This document shows, one piece after another, positions 1-9,744 of a stretch of DNA of 64,000 bases. The notes under the pieces were generated by a model that searched no databases, was not told the origin of the DNA, and saw only the letters and a program-made list of their open reading frames with translations. The position numbers and the translations under genes were made by a program. Position 1 is the stretch's first letter. Every line of letters begins with the position of its first letter. The stretch comes from Pelagibacterium lentulum (GTDB lineage: Bacteria > Pseudomonadota > Alphaproteobacteria > Rhizobiales > Devosiaceae): positions 1 to 64,000 of the forward strand of contig NZ_RZMW01000020.1 in assembly GCF_003992625.1 (NCBI RefSeq), read 5' to 3'.

Positions 1-1163
1 GCGCCGACGGTGCGGCCGCCTTCACGGATGGCAAAGCGCAGCTTTTCTTCCATCGCGATCGGAACGATCAGTTCCACGTTCATTTCAACATTGTCGCCAG
101 GCATGACCATTTCAACACCGTCATTGAGCGTCACAACACCGGTCACGTCAGTCGTACGGAAGTAGAACTGAGGACGGTAATTGGTGAAGAACGGAGTATG
201 ACGGCCGCCTTCTTCCTTGGTCAGGATATAGGCTTCTGCAACAAACTTGGTGTGCGGAGTGACCGAACCGGGCTTGCACAGAACCTGACCGCGCTCAACC
301 TGGCTCCGATCGATACCGCGAACCAGCGCACCGATATTGTCGCCTGCTTCACCCGAATCGAGCAGCTTGCGGAACATTTCAACGCCGGTAACAGTGGTCT
401 TCTGGGTCGGCTTGATGCCAACGATTTCCACTTCCTCGCCAACCTTGACGATACCGCGCTCAACACGACCGGTCACAACAGTACCACGGCCAGAGATCGA
501 GAACACGTCTTCAACAGGCATCAGGAACGGCTGATCCTTCGGACGCTCAGGCTGCGGAATGTAGTCATCCACAGTCTTCATAAGCTCCAAAATCGCATCG
601 TGGCCGATTTCAGGACGCTTGTCTTCCAAAGCCATAAGAGCCGAACCCTTGGTGATCGGAATGTCGTCACCGGGGAATTCGTAGCTCGAGAGCAACTCAC
701 GAACTTCAAGCTCAACAAGCTCCAGAAGCTCTTCGTCGTCAACCTGGTCAACCTTGTTCAAAAACACCACAAGCGCAGGAACACCAACCTGACGGGCAAG
801 CAGAATGTGCTCGCGGGTCTGGGGCATCGGGCCATCGGCTGCCGAAACAACAAGGATCGCGCCGTCCATCTGCGCAGCACCCGTGATCATGTTCTTCACA
901 TAGTCAGCGTGGCCTGGGCAATCGACGTGTGCGTAGTGACGCGCTTCGGTCTCATACTCAACGTGAGCCGTCGAAATCGTGATCCCGCGGGCCTTTTCCT
1001 CAGGCGCCTTGTCAATCTGGTCGTAAGCAGAATAGGTCGCCCCGCCAGTCTCAGCCAGAACCTTCGTGATCGCAGCCGTCAAAGAGGTCTTGCCATGGTC
1101 AACGTGACCAATCGTACCAATGTTGCAGTGCGGCTTATTACGTGAAAACTTTTCCTTGCCCAT
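1..1163 (-). CDS. tuf: Elongation factor Tu (3' end outside window)
   Basis: This gene encodes the GTPase that delivers aminoacyl-tRNA to the ribosomal A site in the cytoplasm. The product starts [20 protein letters not shown] and shows the P-loop GHVDHGKT near residue 20, the switch II motif DCPGH, and NKVD for guanine recognition. All three EF-Tu domains are visible, and the reading frame is still open at base 3 with about 387 codons present. EF-Tu is usually 391-396 residues, so only the last few codons are missing. The ATG lies at 1161-1163. Codon use is strongly biased, as expected for this gene. A long open frame on the opposite strand is a shadow. Confidence 0.98.
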   Translation of the reverse strand, partial: MGKEKFSRNKPHCNIGTIGHVDHGKTSLTAAITKVLAETGGATYSAYDQIDKAPEEKARGITISTAHVEYETEARHYAHVDCPGHADYVKNMITGAAQMDGAILVVSAADGPMPQTREHILLARQVGVPALVVFLNKVDQVDDEELLELVELEVRELLSSYEFPGDDIPITKGSALMALEDKRPEIGHDAILELMKTVDDYIPQPERPKDQPFLMPVEDVFSISGRGTVVTGRVERGIVKVGEEVEIVGIKPTQKTTVTGVEMFRKLLDSGEAGDNIGALVRGIDRSQVERGQVLCKPGSVTPHTKFVAEAYILTKEEGGRHTPFFTNYRPQFYFRTTDVTGVVTLNDGVEMVMPGDNVEMNVELIVPIAMEEKLRFAIREGGRTVG

Positions 1164-1205
1164 CGCTCACAACCAAAAAGAGTTAGAACCGGATGGCCGT
1201 TTACC

Positions 1206-1224
1206 GTCTCGGGGCCACCGAGAC
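1206..1224. terminator. Hairpin between tuf and fbp
   Basis: A 7-bp perfect stem (GTCTCGG / CCGAGAC) with a 5-base loop lies in the 116-base gap between the fbp stop and the tuf start. A T-run follows it on the plus strand but not on the minus strand. It could therefore be a weak terminator or leader structure rather than a classic intrinsic terminator for fbp. Confidence 0.35.
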
Positions 1225-1279
1225 AAGTTCTTTTTGCTTCAATATAAAATCGCGACAAATCCGCGTTGCTTCAAGCCAC

Positions 1280-2257
1280 TCAATAAAAGGCGCAAGCGCG
1301 AACGACTTCGTCCCTGGAACCCATGATGACGCCAACGCGCTGATGCAGGGAGGAAGGTTGGACATCGAGTATGCGCCCAGTCCCCATCGAAGCCACACCT
1401 CCGGCCGCCTCCACCAGAAGACTCATCGGATTGGCTTCATAAAGCAGCCGCAACCGACCGCCTTTGGATTTGGTTTCGTTGTCTTCGGGATAAAGGAATA
1501 TACCGCCGCGGCACAGGATGCGGTGCATATCTGCAACCATTGCCGCACACCAACGCATATTGTAGCGCTTGCCGCCCTGCCCGGCCTCACCGGCCAAACA
1601 ATCCTCGATATAGTGGCGCGTGGGCTCATACCATTGATTCACCCGCGAGGCATTGATCGCATATTCGTTGGTTGCTGACGGAATTTGGATATTGTCGGCG
1701 CTGAGCACAAAATCTGCGCTCGCCTCATCGAGGCTGAACATCGCGACCGATTTACCGGTCGTCAGCACCAGTGTCGTGGATGGACCATAGAGCACATAGC
1801 CTGCGGCGACCTGCCGGTGCCCGGCCTGCAGAACGTCCTTTTGCGTAATGCCAGTGGACTTGCCCAGATCAAGGACGGAAAAGATCGACCCCACCGCCCC
1901 GTTAACGTCAAGGTTGGATGAACCGTCCAGCGGATCGAAAACCAGTGCGTAGCGCGCATTGGGATGTGGCGCTTCGACCAACGATATATCGTCCAGTTCC
2001 TCGGAAACCATAGCCGCCAGCACGCCGCTCTCGGCGCCGCGCTTGAGGAAGATTTCATTGGAAACCACATCGAGTTTTTTTTGTGTTTCCCCCTGCACAT
2101 TGACGCTTTCCAGGGCGCCCGTATCGCCCGCTACCGCAGCGGCCCTTAGCGCCACCGCGATTTCCATGCCGCATAGCGCCATAGTGTTGAAGATTGCGCC
2201 GATGCCGCTTTCCACGCCTTTACCGACAATCCAGTCTTCGAGGGTCATCCGCGCCAT
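1280..2257 (-). CDS. fbp: Fructose-1,6-bisphosphatase class I
   Basis: The enzyme hydrolyses fructose 1,6-bisphosphate to fructose 6-phosphate in gluconeogenesis. The metal-binding signature FDPLDGSSNLD lies near residue 110, the SEEL acid pair near 89, and a conserved C-terminal region reads GGRLRLLYEANPMSLL. The length of about 325 residues is normal for class I and rules out the GlpX (class II) type. An upstream in-frame ATG at 2266 is possible, but the AAGGA before 2257 is better spaced for that start. The gene lies upstream of tuf on the same strand. A gluconeogenic gene suits a bacterium living on the aromatic and organic acids handled elsewhere in the window. Confidence 0.93.
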   Translation of the reverse strand: MARMTLEDWIVGKGVESGIGAIFNTMALCGMEIAVALRAAAVAGDTGALESVNVQGETQKKLDVVSNEIFLKRGAESGVLAAMVSEELDDISLVEAPHPNARYALVFDPLDGSSNLDVNGAVGSIFSVLDLGKSTGITQKDVLQAGHRQVAAGYVLYGPSTTLVLTTGKSVAMFSLDEASADFVLSADNIQIPSATNEYAINASRVNQWYEPTRHYIEDCLAGEAGQGGKRYNMRWCAAMVADMHRILCRGGIFLYPEDNETKSKGGRLRLLYEANPMSLLVEAAGGVASMGTGRILDVQPSSLHQRVGVIMGSRDEVVRACAFY

Positions 2258-2640
2258 ATGCACCATCCTTTTCCAGTCACGAAAATCAGCGTTCCAGTCT
2301 TATTGGACGCAAGCAGATAACCTGTCGAGAGGGACCAAAGTTCAATTCCACTGGTCCAAAATTGCCAAGCCGGAAGCTTCCTATCGAAATACCATATCCG
2401 TAAAAGCGGGTATGCTTGGCCGCGAAAACCACAATTTAAGGGGCGACATCGCCAAAGGGTTTGGCTAGTTTTAACAAGTCATGTCTGGATCGGTCATAAC
2501 ACTCATGCGAAACAACGACCGGTCGGAGACACCGAAACCGAAAGGACTTGTAGCCCGAAAGACGCCGGAATGCGGGAAGGAGATCGCAACACTGGCGTAA
2601 AAAACATCAATCTCGAAGCTCAAAACGGAGGAAACAGCTT
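2258..2640. other. Divergent intergenic region, fbp / TAXI transporter
   Basis: This stretch of about 380 bases has no convincing gene. It should hold the promoters for fbp (leftward) and for the TAXI transporter (rightward). An inverted repeat GGACCA (2332-2337) / TGGTCC (2352-2357) is a possible operator. The TAXI gene has a clear Shine-Dalgarno GGAGG about nine bases before its ATG. Confidence 0.5.
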
Positions 2641-3606
2641 ATGAGATCAATTGCCTATGCCCTTATGACCGGCACGCTGCTCGTCAGCGCACCCGCGATG
2701 GCGCAGACACAGCTTTCAATCGCGACCGGTGGCACCGGCGGCGTTTATTATCCCATCGGCGGCGGTCTTGCCGAACTCATCACCCAGCATCTCGATGGTT
2801 ATAGCGCGGTTGCCGAAGTGACCGGCGCATCGGTCGAAAACCTTGCCTACATCCATTCAGGCGAATCCGACCTTGCACTTGTCCTCGGTGACAGCGCCTA
2901 TCAGGCCTACACCGGCACCGGCGCCTTCGAGGGCCGTCAGGTCGCCGGCGTGCGCGCACTGGCTTCAGTCTATCCCAACGCGGTACAAATCGTTGTGCCC
3001 GCCGAATCGTCGATCAATTCATTGGCTGACCTTGTGGGCCAGCGTGTCTCGGTCGGCGCACCCGGATCTGGCACCGAAGTCAATGCTCAAGCCTTGCTTG
3101 AAGGCAACGGCATCACCTATGACGATTTGGCAGCAGCTCAGCGGTTCAATTTCAATGAAACCGCAGACGCCATTCGCGATGGCGACATCGATGCGGGCAT
3201 CTGGAGCGTCGGCCCGCCGACCGGCTCCATCATCAGCCTCGCCGTGACGCGTCCGATCCGCCTTTTGTCGCTCACTAACGAAGAGATCGAGAACGCCCGC
3301 GCCGCAGAGCCGATTTTTGCGCCCTACACTCTGCCTGGCGGCAGCTATGAGGGCGTAGATGAAGATACTCAGACCATCGGCATTCCAAACGCCCTCGTCG
3401 TCAACGACGAGATGGATGAGGAACTGGCCTATGAAATCACCAAGCTTCTGTTCGAGCGTGTCGAAGATCTGCGTGCAATCCATCCCGCAGCCAACGATAC
3501 GACAGTCGAGTTCAGCCTTGGATCAAGCCCGATCCCGCTTCATCCGGGCGCGATCCGCTACTATGAGGAAATCGGCGCCGAAGTGCCTGATCATCTGCGC
3601 CCATAA
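2641..3606 (+). CDS. TAXI-family TRAP transporter solute-binding protein
   Basis: This is the periplasmic receptor of a TRAP transporter of the TAXI subclass, 321 residues long. A signal peptide ends at PAMAQ near residue 22. The family motif TGGTGGVYYPIGGGLAELI follows at residues 30-48, and conserved segments such as VGAPGSGTEVNAQ lie in the middle. TAXI receptors usually bind dicarboxylates or amino-acid-like anions, but the ligand cannot be read from the sequence. The gene is followed after 11 bases by a DUF1850 gene and then a fused permease, the standard three-gene TAXI arrangement. GGAGG precedes the ATG. Confidence 0.9.
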   Translation: MRSIAYALMTGTLLVSAPAMAQTQLSIATGGTGGVYYPIGGGLAELITQHLDGYSAVAEVTGASVENLAYIHSGESDLALVLGDSAYQAYTGTGAFEGRQVAGVRALASVYPNAVQIVVPAESSINSLADLVGQRVSVGAPGSGTEVNAQALLEGNGITYDDLAAAQRFNFNETADAIRDGDIDAGIWSVGPPTGSIISLAVTRPIRLLSLTNEEIENARAAEPIFAPYTLPGGSYEGVDEDTQTIGIPNALVVNDEMDEELAYEITKLLFERVEDLRAIHPAANDTTVEFSLGSSPIPLHPGAIRYYEEIGAEVPDHLRP

Positions 3607-3617
3607 CGCGGGTTCCA

Positions 3618-4130
3618 ATGGCAACCGGTTTCACTGGGAAGAGCAAGGCGGCACTTCTGTCCGCCTTGCTTGCGCCACTGGCAACAGCAAATGCCGCCGC
3701 CGCCGACCGGTTCGTCCTTGAAGCAAGCCTGCTCGATGGCACAATGCTGGCAGCTCTGAAACTTGATGCGGAACAAGGGTGGTGCCTGCATTGGACACAT
3801 TCGGTCGCGCGCTTTCCGGTGCGGGACTGTTACGTCATCCGAGGGGGCGAAATGGTTCTCGACAGCAGTCACCAGCCCGACTTTGCGGCCGGACTTGGCC
3901 ACTTTGAAGGTCGGGGCATAGTGCGTTCCGGGCCGGATGGTGGCTATCTCATCGAAGACATAAACGAGCCGGTGCCTGGCAATTGTTTAAGGCTCCGCGT
4001 CGGCTCGATGGCAGTCAACCACCAGATTGCAGCCGGGGACACAGTGACAAGCCTTTCAGACTTAGCAGAGCGCAAATCGGTGCGCATCACCCTGCGCAAA
4101 TCCGACGAGGAGACAAACGGGCAATGCTGA
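3618..4130 (+). CDS. DUF1850 protein associated with TAXI TRAP transporter
   Basis: This is a 170-residue protein with an N-terminal hydrophobic segment (residues about 10-28) that looks like a signal peptide or membrane anchor. The family signature WTHSV...F (near residue 58) is present. DUF1850 proteins are found almost only beside TAXI TRAP permeases, and their exact role is not established. The stop codon overlaps the start of the permease gene (ATG at 4124, TGA at 4128-4130), which implies translational coupling. Confidence 0.8.
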   Translation: MATGFTGKSKAALLSALLAPLATANAAAADRFVLEASLLDGTMLAALKLDAEQGWCLHWTHSVARFPVRDCYVIRGGEMVLDSSHQPDFAAGLGHFEGRGIVRSGPDGGYLIEDINEPVPGNCLRLRVGSMAVNHQIAAGDTVTSLSDLAERKSVRITLRKSDEETNGQC

Positions 4131-6169
4131 AATCCTTTTTCACTCAGAAAGGTGCGGTTCCGCCCGAACTCCCTCAGGCGCAGACCTTTGTGCCGCGTCC
4201 CCGACCGATCGCCATGCTCATTGTGGCCCTCTCGGTCGTGCTTTGCCTTTTTCAGCTCTATACCGCGGGCGTAAACCCGTTGGGCTTGTTCTACCAGAGA
4301 ACGATCCATCTGGGCCTGATCCTGATGATCGCGTTTCTGGTTTTTCCTGTCTTTGGCACGCACCGGAAAAACGGACCGGTCGGCGCGATCATCGACACGA
4401 TCTTTTTCTGCATGGCCATCGTCTCAGGATTCTATCTGGCCGTATTTCTTGACGATATCATCGCGCGCGCCGGCTTCTGGAGCCAGACCGACATCATAGT
4501 TGCCTGGATCGCGGTCATAACGCTGTTGGAAGCAAGTCGGCGCGTGGTTGGCATCGGCATCACGATTATCGGCCTTGTCTTCATTCTGTATGCGCTGGCC
4601 GGCCCTCGAGGCGCCCTGCCCTGGCTCGGCGATTTCATGCCTGGCATCCTTGCGCACCGAGGCAATACGGTAGAACGACTGGGCGCCCAACTTTATCTCG
4701 GGCAGGAAGGCATATTCGGTTTGCCGCTCGGCGTTGCGGCGACTTACGTGTTTACGTTCGTCCTTTTCGGCGCCGTGCTTGAAGTTACCGGTGCGGGGCG
4801 CTTTTTCATCGATCTTGCCTATGCAGCAACAGGCCGGCGCCGCGGCGGACCGGCCAAGGCCGCAGTTGTCGCCTCGACGGCCATGGGCTCGATTTCCGGC
4901 AGCACCATTGCCAATGTCATGACGACCGGCCCTTTCACCATTCCGCTGATGAAGCGGCTGGGCTACAAGCCCGCCCAGGCTGGCGGCATTGAGGCTGCCG
5001 CATCGACCGGCGGCCAGATCACACCGCCACTGATGGGCGCAGGCGCGTTTCTGATAGCCGAATACACTGGAATTCCTTATCTGCAAATCGTGTTGGTCAG
5101 CATCTTCCCTGCTGCGCTCTACTTCATGACCGTTTATCTTTTTGTCCATATCATCGCCGTCAAGCAGGGCATGAAAGGCATGGCGGCTAGCGAGTTGCCC
5201 CCTGTGCGCGAGGTCATGGCGCGCGGTTGGCATTTCCTCGTTCCGCTCGCGGTCCTGATCTATCTGCTGGTCATTGGTCTATCGCCTATGCGCGTGGGCT
5301 TTTACGCTATCGTTTCGATCGCGGTGATTGCCATTCTCAAATACAGCTACGACTGGCTGCGCAATCGCCCGATTACCGATGAAAGCGGGGTTTCTGTCAC
5401 ACGCCTGCCCGTATTCGATGCCCTCAAGGCGGGCATTTTCAAAGCAATCGAGGCCTGTGAAGTCGGCGCCAAAAATGCCCTGACAGTATCGATTGCCTGT
5501 GCTATCGGCGGCATCATTGTCGGTGTGATCGGACTGACCGGCCTTGGTCTGAAATTCTCATCGATGATGCTCGCCTTCTCCGGCGGCAACATCCTGCTGG
5601 CTTTGTTGCTCGTGCTCATTGCCAGCCTGATTCTGGGCTTCGGCCTGCCGGTAACGGCGGCCTATATCGTCCTGATCATTCTGGTAGGACCGGCGCTCAG
5701 CACCGAATTCGGCATTCCGCTGCTGATCGTTCACCTCGTGGTGTTCTGGTACTCACAGGATTCAAACGTGACACCGCCCATTGCGCTGGCTGGCTTTGCG
5801 GCGGCGGCAGTGGCCCGAAGTGCGCCTATGGAAACGAGTGTGCAGGCATGGAAGTTCGCCAAGGGCCTCTACATCATTCCGTTGTTCATGGTGTTCAACC
5901 CGGAAATCATCATCGGCGGGCCGCTGGAAATCGTTCTATGGAACGGCGCGCTGGCGATCACTGGCACTGTAGCCTTTGTCGCTGTAATCGAGGGATTCCT
6001 CTTCACCCGAATGCCAATCGTCTTACGCGCCATATTGGCAGGGGCAGCCACGGCCTGCCTGTCTCCCTATTTCGTCGCCGAATTGGCAGGGATTTCAACC
6101 TGCATAGCCATAATCGGTTTCAACGCGATCTTGGCCAGCAGAGAGGAACGGGCAGAGCGCGCCGCCTGA
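4124..6169 (+). CDS. TRAP transporter fused permease (4TM + 12TM)
   Basis: The protein of 681 residues fuses the small (DctQ-like) and large (DctM-like) membrane subunits of a TRAP transporter, as is typical for TAXI systems. The N-terminal part has about four hydrophobic helices, followed by a long DctM-type domain with the motifs MGSISGSTIANVMTTGPFTI and GGQITPPLMGAGAFL. A second inverted repeat half ends around TPPIALAGFAAAAVA. It would couple Na+ influx to solute uptake delivered by the receptor at 2641-3606. The start at 4124 overlaps the previous gene; an upstream in-frame extension would lie inside that gene and is rejected. Its TGA directly abuts the panC stop on the other strand. Confidence 0.92.
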   Translation: MLKSFFTQKGAVPPELPQAQTFVPRPRPIAMLIVALSVVLCLFQLYTAGVNPLGLFYQRTIHLGLILMIAFLVFPVFGTHRKNGPVGAIIDTIFFCMAIVSGFYLAVFLDDIIARAGFWSQTDIIVAWIAVITLLEASRRVVGIGITIIGLVFILYALAGPRGALPWLGDFMPGILAHRGNTVERLGAQLYLGQEGIFGLPLGVAATYVFTFVLFGAVLEVTGAGRFFIDLAYAATGRRRGGPAKAAVVASTAMGSISGSTIANVMTTGPFTIPLMKRLGYKPAQAGGIEAAASTGGQITPPLMGAGAFLIAEYTGIPYLQIVLVSIFPAALYFMTVYLFVHIIAVKQGMKGMAASELPPVREVMARGWHFLVPLAVLIYLLVIGLSPMRVGFYAIVSIAVIAILKYSYDWLRNRPITDESGVSVTRLPVFDALKAGIFKAIEACEVGAKNALTVSIACAIGGIIVGVIGLTGLGLKFSSMMLAFSGGNILLALLLVLIASLILGFGLPVTAAYIVLIILVGPALSTEFGIPLLIVHLVVFWYSQDSNVTPPIALAGFAAAAVARSAPMETSVQAWKFAKGLYIIPLFMVFNPEIIIGGPLEIVLWNGALAITGTVAFVAVIEGFLFTRMPIVLRAILAGAATACLSPYFVAELAGISTCIAIIGFNAILASREERAERAA

Positions 6170-7012
6170 TCAAACCGCAATATTGTCGATCAGGCGCACA
6201 TCATCGAGCCAGGCGGCCGCCAAAAGCCGGGCTGGCTCTCCGAACGTATCGAGCGGAGCCAGCGTTTCGGCCCCGCGCATTTCGAGATACTCAACCTTGT
6301 CGTAGCCTTGGGCCACAATCTTTTCGGCAGCTTTTGCAAGAGCCTCAGCGACAGGTTCCCCGGAGCGGATCGTTTGTGCGGCCAGCACCATTTCGCGATG
6401 CAGAACCGGTGCGATATTGCGAGCCTCCGGCGATAACCGCTGGTTGCGCGAACTCATGGCCAAGCCGTCCTCCTCGCGGATTGTCGCACTGCCAACAATT
6501 TCAACTGGAATATCAAGATCTCTGACCAGCCGCTTGATAATAAGCAGTTGCTGATAATCCTTCTCGCCAAAAATGGCGCAATCGGCTCCCGCCTGCAAAA
6601 GCAGTTTGGAAACTACGGTCGCAACACCCTCGAAATGGCCGGGACGGTAGGCTCCGCAAAGGCCCTCGCTTACACCCTCAACGATAACGCGGGTGGAAAA
6701 GCCATGCGGATACATCTCATCGATGCCGGGCGCGAAAAGCACATGCGCGCCAGCCTCGGACAACTTGAGCGCATCTTCGGTTTCTGTTCGCGGATAGAGG
6801 TCGAGATCACGGGGATTGTTGAATTGCTTGGGATTGACAAACAGCGTTACTATGACGCGATCCGCGCGATCAAGGCCGGCTTTCACTAGACTCATATGCC
6901 CGTCATGCAGTGCCCCCATGGTCGGCACGAGCGCCACCCGCAGCCCTTCGCGATGCCAAGCGGAAACGACGGCCCGAAGGTCCGCGACCGTCCTTACGAT
7001 GTGCAAACTCAT
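6170..7012 (-). CDS. panC: Pantothenate synthetase
   Basis: The enzyme condenses pantoate and beta-alanine, using ATP, in the last step of pantothenate (vitamin B5) synthesis. The 280-residue protein carries the nucleotidyltransferase signature [14 protein letters not shown] near residue 30 and the conserved [16 protein letters not shown] and MSSRNQRLS segments. Its start overlaps the end of panB by four bases, so the two are co-translated. The stop lies back to back with the TRAP permease stop, with no space for a terminator between them. Confidence 0.96.
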   Translation of the reverse strand: MSLHIVRTVADLRAVVSAWHREGLRVALVPTMGALHDGHMSLVKAGLDRADRVIVTLFVNPKQFNNPRDLDLYPRTETEDALKLSEAGAHVLFAPGIDEMYPHGFSTRVIVEGVSEGLCGAYRPGHFEGVATVVSKLLLQAGADCAIFGEKDYQQLLIIKRLVRDLDIPVEIVGSATIREEDGLAMSSRNQRLSPEARNIAPVLHREMVLAAQTIRSGEPVAEALAKAAEKIVAQGYDKVEYLEMRGAETLAPLDTFGEPARLLAAAWLDDVRLIDNIAV

Positions 7013-7833
7013 CCCTCAGTACCGGTCGGTGCTGGCTTGGGTGCATCGCTATAAACATGCTCAGGACCAGGGAAAGTCCGCGCCCGCACGTCTTTCGCAT
7101 AGCCTTCAATCGCGCTATCGGCCTCGTGTGCCAATTCGGCATAGCGTTTGGCAAATTTCGGCGCAAAATCGGTGAACATGCCGAGCATATCGTCGATCAC
7201 GAGAATCTGTCCGTCGCAGGATGACGAGGCACCGATCCCGATAGTCGGAATATCGATCGCCATGGTAATCCGCTTGGCGAGCACTTCCGGCACCTTTTCG
7301 AGCACCACCGCAAAGGCCCCGGCGTCCGCGACAGCCTTTGCGTCGGCGAGAACCTTCTCGCCATGCGCACCGCGCCCCTGCACCTTGTAGCCGCCAAAGC
7401 TGTTGACTGCTTGCGGGGTCAGCCCGATATGCCCGACCACAGGGATTGAGCGCGCGGTGAGATAGGCAATTGTATCGGCCATATGCACGCCGCCTTCCAG
7501 CTTGACCGCCGAAGCGCCGGTTTCAGCCATAAGCCGAGCCGCATTGCGGAAAGCCTGCTCAGGGCTTTCCTCATATGAACCGAACGGCAGATCGACCAGC
7601 AACAGGGCATTTTTGACCCCGCGCCGAACGGCCTGCCCGTGCATGACCATCATATCCATCGTCACCCCCACCGTGGAGGGCAACCCATGCACGACCATGC
7701 CCACGCTGTCGCCCACAAGCACCAGGTCGCAATGCTTGTCGACCAGCTTGGCAATCGGCGTGGAGTAAGCAGTGAGGCACACCAAAGGCTCTTTGCCTTT
7801 GCGTGCCCGTATGTCTGGCGGTGTGAGTTGCAT
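7009..7833 (-). CDS. panB: 3-methyl-2-oxobutanoate hydroxymethyltransferase
   Basis: The enzyme transfers a hydroxymethyl group from methylenetetrahydrofolate to alpha-ketoisovalerate, giving ketopantoate, the first committed step of pantothenate synthesis. The 274-residue sequence shows [12 protein letters not shown] near residue 40, [12 protein letters not shown], the VKLEGG motif and HIGLTPQ, all typical of PanB. It is the first gene of a panB-panC pair. The 213-base gap upstream, after pcaB, probably holds its own promoter, though read-through from the pca operon is possible. Confidence 0.96.
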   Translation of the reverse strand: MQLTPPDIRARKGKEPLVCLTAYSTPIAKLVDKHCDLVLVGDSVGMVVHGLPSTVGVTMDMMVMHGQAVRRGVKNALLLVDLPFGSYEESPEQAFRNAARLMAETGASAVKLEGGVHMADTIAYLTARSIPVVGHIGLTPQAVNSFGGYKVQGRGAHGEKVLADAKAVADAGAFAVVLEKVPEVLAKRITMAIDIPTIGIGASSSCDGQILVIDDMLGMFTDFAPKFAKRYAELAHEADSAIEGYAKDVRARTFPGPEHVYSDAPKPAPTGTEG

Positions 7834-8046
7834 GGTAATACCCTTTCGCCCATATCGATCAGGCCGAGTCTAACGAAGACTCCATTTTGCCTTAAATGGG
7901 CATGCTCTTGTCTAATTGCAAATGCGTGGAAACGCGCGCAGAACCCGCCTGCGCCTGCCTTCCCAACACTTCGCGATGCCAGTTTTACCCCAAGTCCCGA
8001 CGAATGCGAAGCCCGCAGAACTCATCAATCCGTACAATGGACGGCT

Positions 8047-9108
8047 TCACTGCTGCCCCATGGATTGAACGCCGCCAAGCAGCGTTTCCGCTGTCTTGAG
8101 CGCAGCTCCACCGGTGAGCATGATCTGCGGCACGATCATCCATTCCAGTGTCCATGCCGCGCCGGATCGCTCCTGCTCATGCACAAGCGCCTGAAAACCG
8201 CCCCCAGCCAACACGCCGGAAAATCGCGCCAGACTGACAAGCGTCTCGGCGCCCACCGGATTGACCTTGTGCGGCATGGCCGACGACCCACCGCCACCTG
8301 AAAGCCCGATATCGCCGATCCCGTTTTGCGCCATCAGCGCAATATCCTGACCGATCTTGCCGAGGCTACCGCAGACCAGCGCCAACCAGGCTGTCAATTC
8401 GGCAATCGAGTCACGCTGGCTGTGCCAGGCTTTTTCAGGCGCGGCAAGGCCCAGTCGTTTGGCCAGCGCCTGCGCAACTCGGTGGCCATCGGCGCCCAAT
8501 TTTTCGAGCGTGCCCACAGCGCCCCCAAATTGCAGCACCAATACACGCGGCCTGATCTCGGCAAGTCGATCCAGATGCCGGACCAAAGGCGCGCGCCAAT
8601 CGGCAATCCGATCGGCGATAGTGATCGGCAGCGCATCCTGCATCCGCGTCCTGCCCATCAGACTGTTTTGGCCGAACCGCGCCTCAAGCCCATCCAGAAG
8701 CGCAATAACGCCCCTGATCCGGGCATCAAAGACGTCCAGAACCGGCTTCAAGCGCAGGACTAGCGCAGTATCGATCACGTCCTGACTGGTTGCGCCAAAA
8801 TGCAGATACGGCTTATGCGCGTCCTCAAGGCCCGCCCGCAATTGCCGAACAAAATCGGGAACCACGACACCATCGCGGCCGGTCCCCGCCCGAAGGGCAT
8901 CGATGTCGAACGCGAAGCCCTTGCAATGCTCCGCCACCGCGCGCGCGGCATCGTCGGGAATAATGCTGCACTCAGCCTGCACCAAAGCCAGTTCCGCCTC
9001 GAACTGCGCCATGGCGGCAAGCTCAGCCTCCACAGCAAAATGCCCGGCGATCTCCGGATCGCCGAACAGGCCCGATAGAAAGGGATGATCAAATACCGAA
9101 AGGCCCAT
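8047..9108 (-). CDS. pcaB: 3-carboxy-cis,cis-muconate cycloisomerase
   Basis: The enzyme lactonises beta-carboxymuconate to gamma-carboxymuconolactone in the protocatechuate branch of the beta-ketoadipate pathway. It belongs to the fumarase/argininosuccinate lyase superfamily, shown by HFGATSQDVIDTALVLR near residue 103, RTRMQDALPI, and the signature loop GGGGSSAMPHKVNPVGAE. At 353 residues it is the short form common in alphaproteobacteria. It is the last gene of pcaDCHGB, 21 bases after pcaG. Confidence 0.94.
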   Translation of the reverse strand: MGLSVFDHPFLSGLFGDPEIAGHFAVEAELAAMAQFEAELALVQAECSIIPDDAARAVAEHCKGFAFDIDALRAGTGRDGVVVPDFVRQLRAGLEDAHKPYLHFGATSQDVIDTALVLRLKPVLDVFDARIRGVIALLDGLEARFGQNSLMGRTRMQDALPITIADRIADWRAPLVRHLDRLAEIRPRVLVLQFGGAVGTLEKLGADGHRVAQALAKRLGLAAPEKAWHSQRDSIAELTAWLALVCGSLGKIGQDIALMAQNGIGDIGLSGGGGSSAMPHKVNPVGAETLVSLARFSGVLAGGGFQALVHEQERSGAAWTLEWMIVPQIMLTGGAALKTAETLLGGVQSMGQQ

Positions 9109-9129
9109 ATCGCCCCTTTTCCGTTTGGT

Positions 9130-9744
9130 CTATGCGTCGAGAAATACCGTTTCTTCTTCGCCCTGCAGCCGAATGTCAAACGTTACGGTATCGCCTTCCC
9201 GCTTGCCGATCAGCGTATGCTCACGGCCCGATGGACGCACCCGCGCCAAAATCGGGTCCTTGGCATTGGCCTCGGCTTCGTCGGAGAAATACATCCGCGT
9301 CAAAAGCCCGATATTGATGCCGCGCGCCACAATCCAGAGCGAGACATGCGGTGCCATGGGCGCCCCATTGGGACCGGGGACCTGGCCCGGCTTGATCGTA
9401 TCGAAACGGAAAACGCCGTCCTTGTCGGCAGGGCAACGGCCCCAGCCGGCAAAATTCTCGTCCGCACCCGAACGGTGCTCTGCAGGGCTGTTGTAAATGC
9501 CATTGGCATCGGCCTGCCAGATCTCGACGACGCAATCGTTGACGGGATTACCGGCACCGTCGAGCACACGACCGGTGATCGTGATCCGCTCTCCCTTGGT
9601 TCCGTCGCCGATCATCGCCTTACCAAGGTCTTCAGCGATCACGCCGGTAATATCGCAGAAATTGGGCACCATGCCGATATGGACATAAGGGCCGGCAGTC
9701 TGGGATGGCGTTTCCTTGAGATAGTTGATCGTGTTGACCATCAA
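9130..9744 (-). CDS. pcaG: Protocatechuate 3,4-dioxygenase alpha subunit
   Basis: This is the structural alpha subunit of the intradiol dioxygenase that opens protocatechuate between the two hydroxyls. The 204-residue protein has the typical N-terminus with TPSQTAGPYVHIG and the intradiol segments GRVLDGAGNPVNDCVVEIWQ and PHVSLWIVARGIN. Alpha subunits lack the iron ligands, consistent with what is seen. Its start overlaps the pcaH stop (ATGA), so the two subunits are translated together. Confidence 0.95.
   Translation of the reverse strand: MMVNTINYLKETPSQTAGPYVHIGMVPNFCDITGVIAEDLGKAMIGDGTKGERITITGRVLDGAGNPVNDCVVEIWQADANGIYNSPAEHRSGADENFAGWGRCPADKDGVFRFDTIKPGQVPGPNGAPMAPHVSLWIVARGINIGLLTRMYFSDEAEANAKDPILARVRPSGREHTLIGKREGDTVTFDIRLQGEEETVFLDA

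Noticed and set aside
198-1145. 315-codon open frame on the plus strand opposite tuf
   Set aside because: It is the antisense shadow of the strongly biased EF-Tu codons and has no ribosome binding site or protein family features.
1280-2257. GlpX-type (class II) fructose bisphosphatase
   Set aside because: The FDPLDGSSNLD motif and overall layout are class I.
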